Below, piece by piece: positions 20,259 through 21,007 of a stretch of DNA of 21,007 nucleotides. A program made the translations under genes and the position numbers. Numbering within the stretch: the stretch's first letter is position 1; every line of letters starts with the position of its first letter. A model generated the notes under the pieces. It searched no databases, had not been told where the DNA came from, and saw nothing but the letters and a program-made list of their open reading frames with translations. Origin of the DNA: CAYQTO01 sp964420455 (lineage in GTDB: Bacteria; Sumerlaeota; Sumerlaeia; SLMS01). The stretch covers positions 1 through 21,007 of the forward strand of contig CAYQTO010000051.1 in NCBI GenBank assembly GCA_964420455.1. The letters are read 5' to 3'.

Positions 20259-21007
20259 ATGGATCGACCGACGCCAGCGGCCGCGCGCCGCATTCAGATC
20301 ATGGACACGACGCTGCGCGATGGCGAGCAGACCTTTGGTGTCTCGATCGCGGGCCACGAGAAGCTGCTCGTGGCGCAGGAGCTCCTGGGCAAGGTGGGGG
20401 TCGATCGGGTGGAGGTGGCCAGTTGCCGGGTGAGCAAGGGGGAGCAGGAGTCGCTCGCGAGGATCATGGAGTGGGCGGGGCGCCACGGCCACGAGGACCA
20501 GGTGGAGGTGTTGTCGTTTGTGGACGGCGACGCGTCGGTGGAGTGGATGACGGCGGCGGGTTGCCGGCGGATGAACCTGCTGACGAAGGGATCACGGCAT
20601 CACTGCGAGAGGCAGCTGCGCAAGTCGCTGGCGGGCCACCTGGAGGACATTGCGGGGACCCTTGCCCATGCGGTGGCAAAGGGGGTGACGGCGAACATTT
20701 ACCTCGAGGCGTGGTCGAATGGCATGATCGAGGACGAGACGTATGTGTTCGAGATGCTGGACGCGATCACGGAAATGGCGTTCGAACGGATCCACCTGTG
20801 TGACACGTTGGGGGTGTTGAGCCCGCACGAGGTAAGGGATTTTGTGGGGCGGATTTGCAGCCGGTACCCGACGGCGTTGTTCGAGTATCACGGGCACAAT
20901 GATTATGGCCTTGCGACGGCGAACACGCTGGCGGCGGTGGAGGTGGGGGCGCTGGGGGTGCACACGACGGTGAATGGGCTGGGGGAGCGGGCGGGGAACG
21001 CGTCGCT
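20259..21007 (+). CDS. Alpha-isopropylmalate/citramalate/homocitrate synthase-type enzyme, N-terminal part
   Basis: DRE-TIM metallolyase condensing acetyl-CoA with a 2-oxo acid, as in leucine (LeuA) or isoleucine (CimA) synthesis. About 249 residues are visible before the right edge. The signature DTTLRDGEQ is at about 16-24 (catalytic Arg and metal-binding Asp), HLCDTLGVLSP lies near 182-192, and the metal-binding HGHNDYGLA is at about 212-220, followed by VHTTVNGLGERAGN, all characteristic. Where LeuA usually has a FP-SS-GD-E segment, this protein has ASCRVSKGEQES, the version I associate with a less studied LeuA-like branch. The C-terminal regulatory domain, which would decide LeuA or CimA, is outside the window. 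ATG at 20259 chosen because the signature follows at once. The frame has no stop before the edge. Confidence 0.88.
   Translation, partial: MDRPTPAAARRIQIMDTTLRDGEQTFGVSIAGHEKLLVAQELLGKVGVDRVEVASCRVSKGEQESLARIMEWAGRHGHEDQVEVLSFVDGDASVEWMTAAGCRRMNLLTKGSRHHCERQLRKSLAGHLEDIAGTLAHAVAKGVTANIYLEAWSNGMIEDETYVFEMLDAITEMAFERIHLCDTLGVLSPHEVRDFVGRICSRYPTALFEYHGHNDYGLATANTLAAVEVGALGVHTTVNGLGERAGNAS

Noticed and set aside
1..21007. tRNA, rRNA, CRISPR, transposase, integrase or phage genes
   Set aside because: None was seen. The low-G+C island carries no mobility gene or flanking tRNA, so its acquisition by a mobile element is not supported directly.

Overview
This looks like a chromosomal segment of a high-G+C bacterium. 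Signal peptides and the gene repertoire (HPr kinase, LdhA-type D-lactate dehydrogenase, UvrB, ribosomal L13/S9) would fit a Gram-negative such as a Verrucomicrobiota/PVC member. That placement is an inference from family resemblance only and is weak. Most genes sit in DNA that is about 65-70% G+C in the lines I counted; one stretch (about 15.8-19.9 kb) falls to roughly 45-57%.

Layout. (1) 1-730, minus: rplM-rpsI, with rpsI running off the left edge and a candidate sigma70-type promoter upstream. (2) 934-1920, plus: a RarD/EamA transporter whose 3' end overlaps, head-on, the next gene. (3) 1811-9007, minus: five genes transcribed in the order MBL-fold hydrolase, Gfo/Idh/MocA oxidoreductase, FAH-family protein, hybrid histidine kinase, and cystathionine gamma-synthase/lyase-type PLP enzyme, with gaps from a 4-nt overlap to 76 nt. 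(4) 9109-11310, plus: hprK and a D-lactate dehydrogenase, separated by 204 nt with inverted repeats. (5) 11321-15267, minus: a tight operon of uvrB, 5-formyl-THF cyclo-ligase, a COG0731-like radical SAM protein and a 167-residue unknown protein, all with overlapping ends. (6) 15360-15662, plus: a small two-helix membrane protein divergent from uvrB. (7) 15790-20130, plus: three overlapping or abutting genes for exported proteins of no family I recognise. (8) 20259-end, plus: a partial alpha-isopropylmalate/citramalate synthase-type enzyme, preceded by a cluster of hairpins.

The most unusual part is region 7. Its three-gene unit encodes a beta-rich plus TPR-like exported protein, a 12-cysteine exported protein and a mainly helical exported protein. 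It lies between housekeeping genes, has distinct base composition, and its genes are translationally coupled or separated by one base. It has no recognisable enzyme, transposase or phage marker. Second in interest is the FAH-family protein at 6098-7093, which by alignment from memory lacks three of the four metal-ligand side chains of the family but keeps the lysine. No tRNA, rRNA, CRISPR array, insertion sequence or attachment site was seen.
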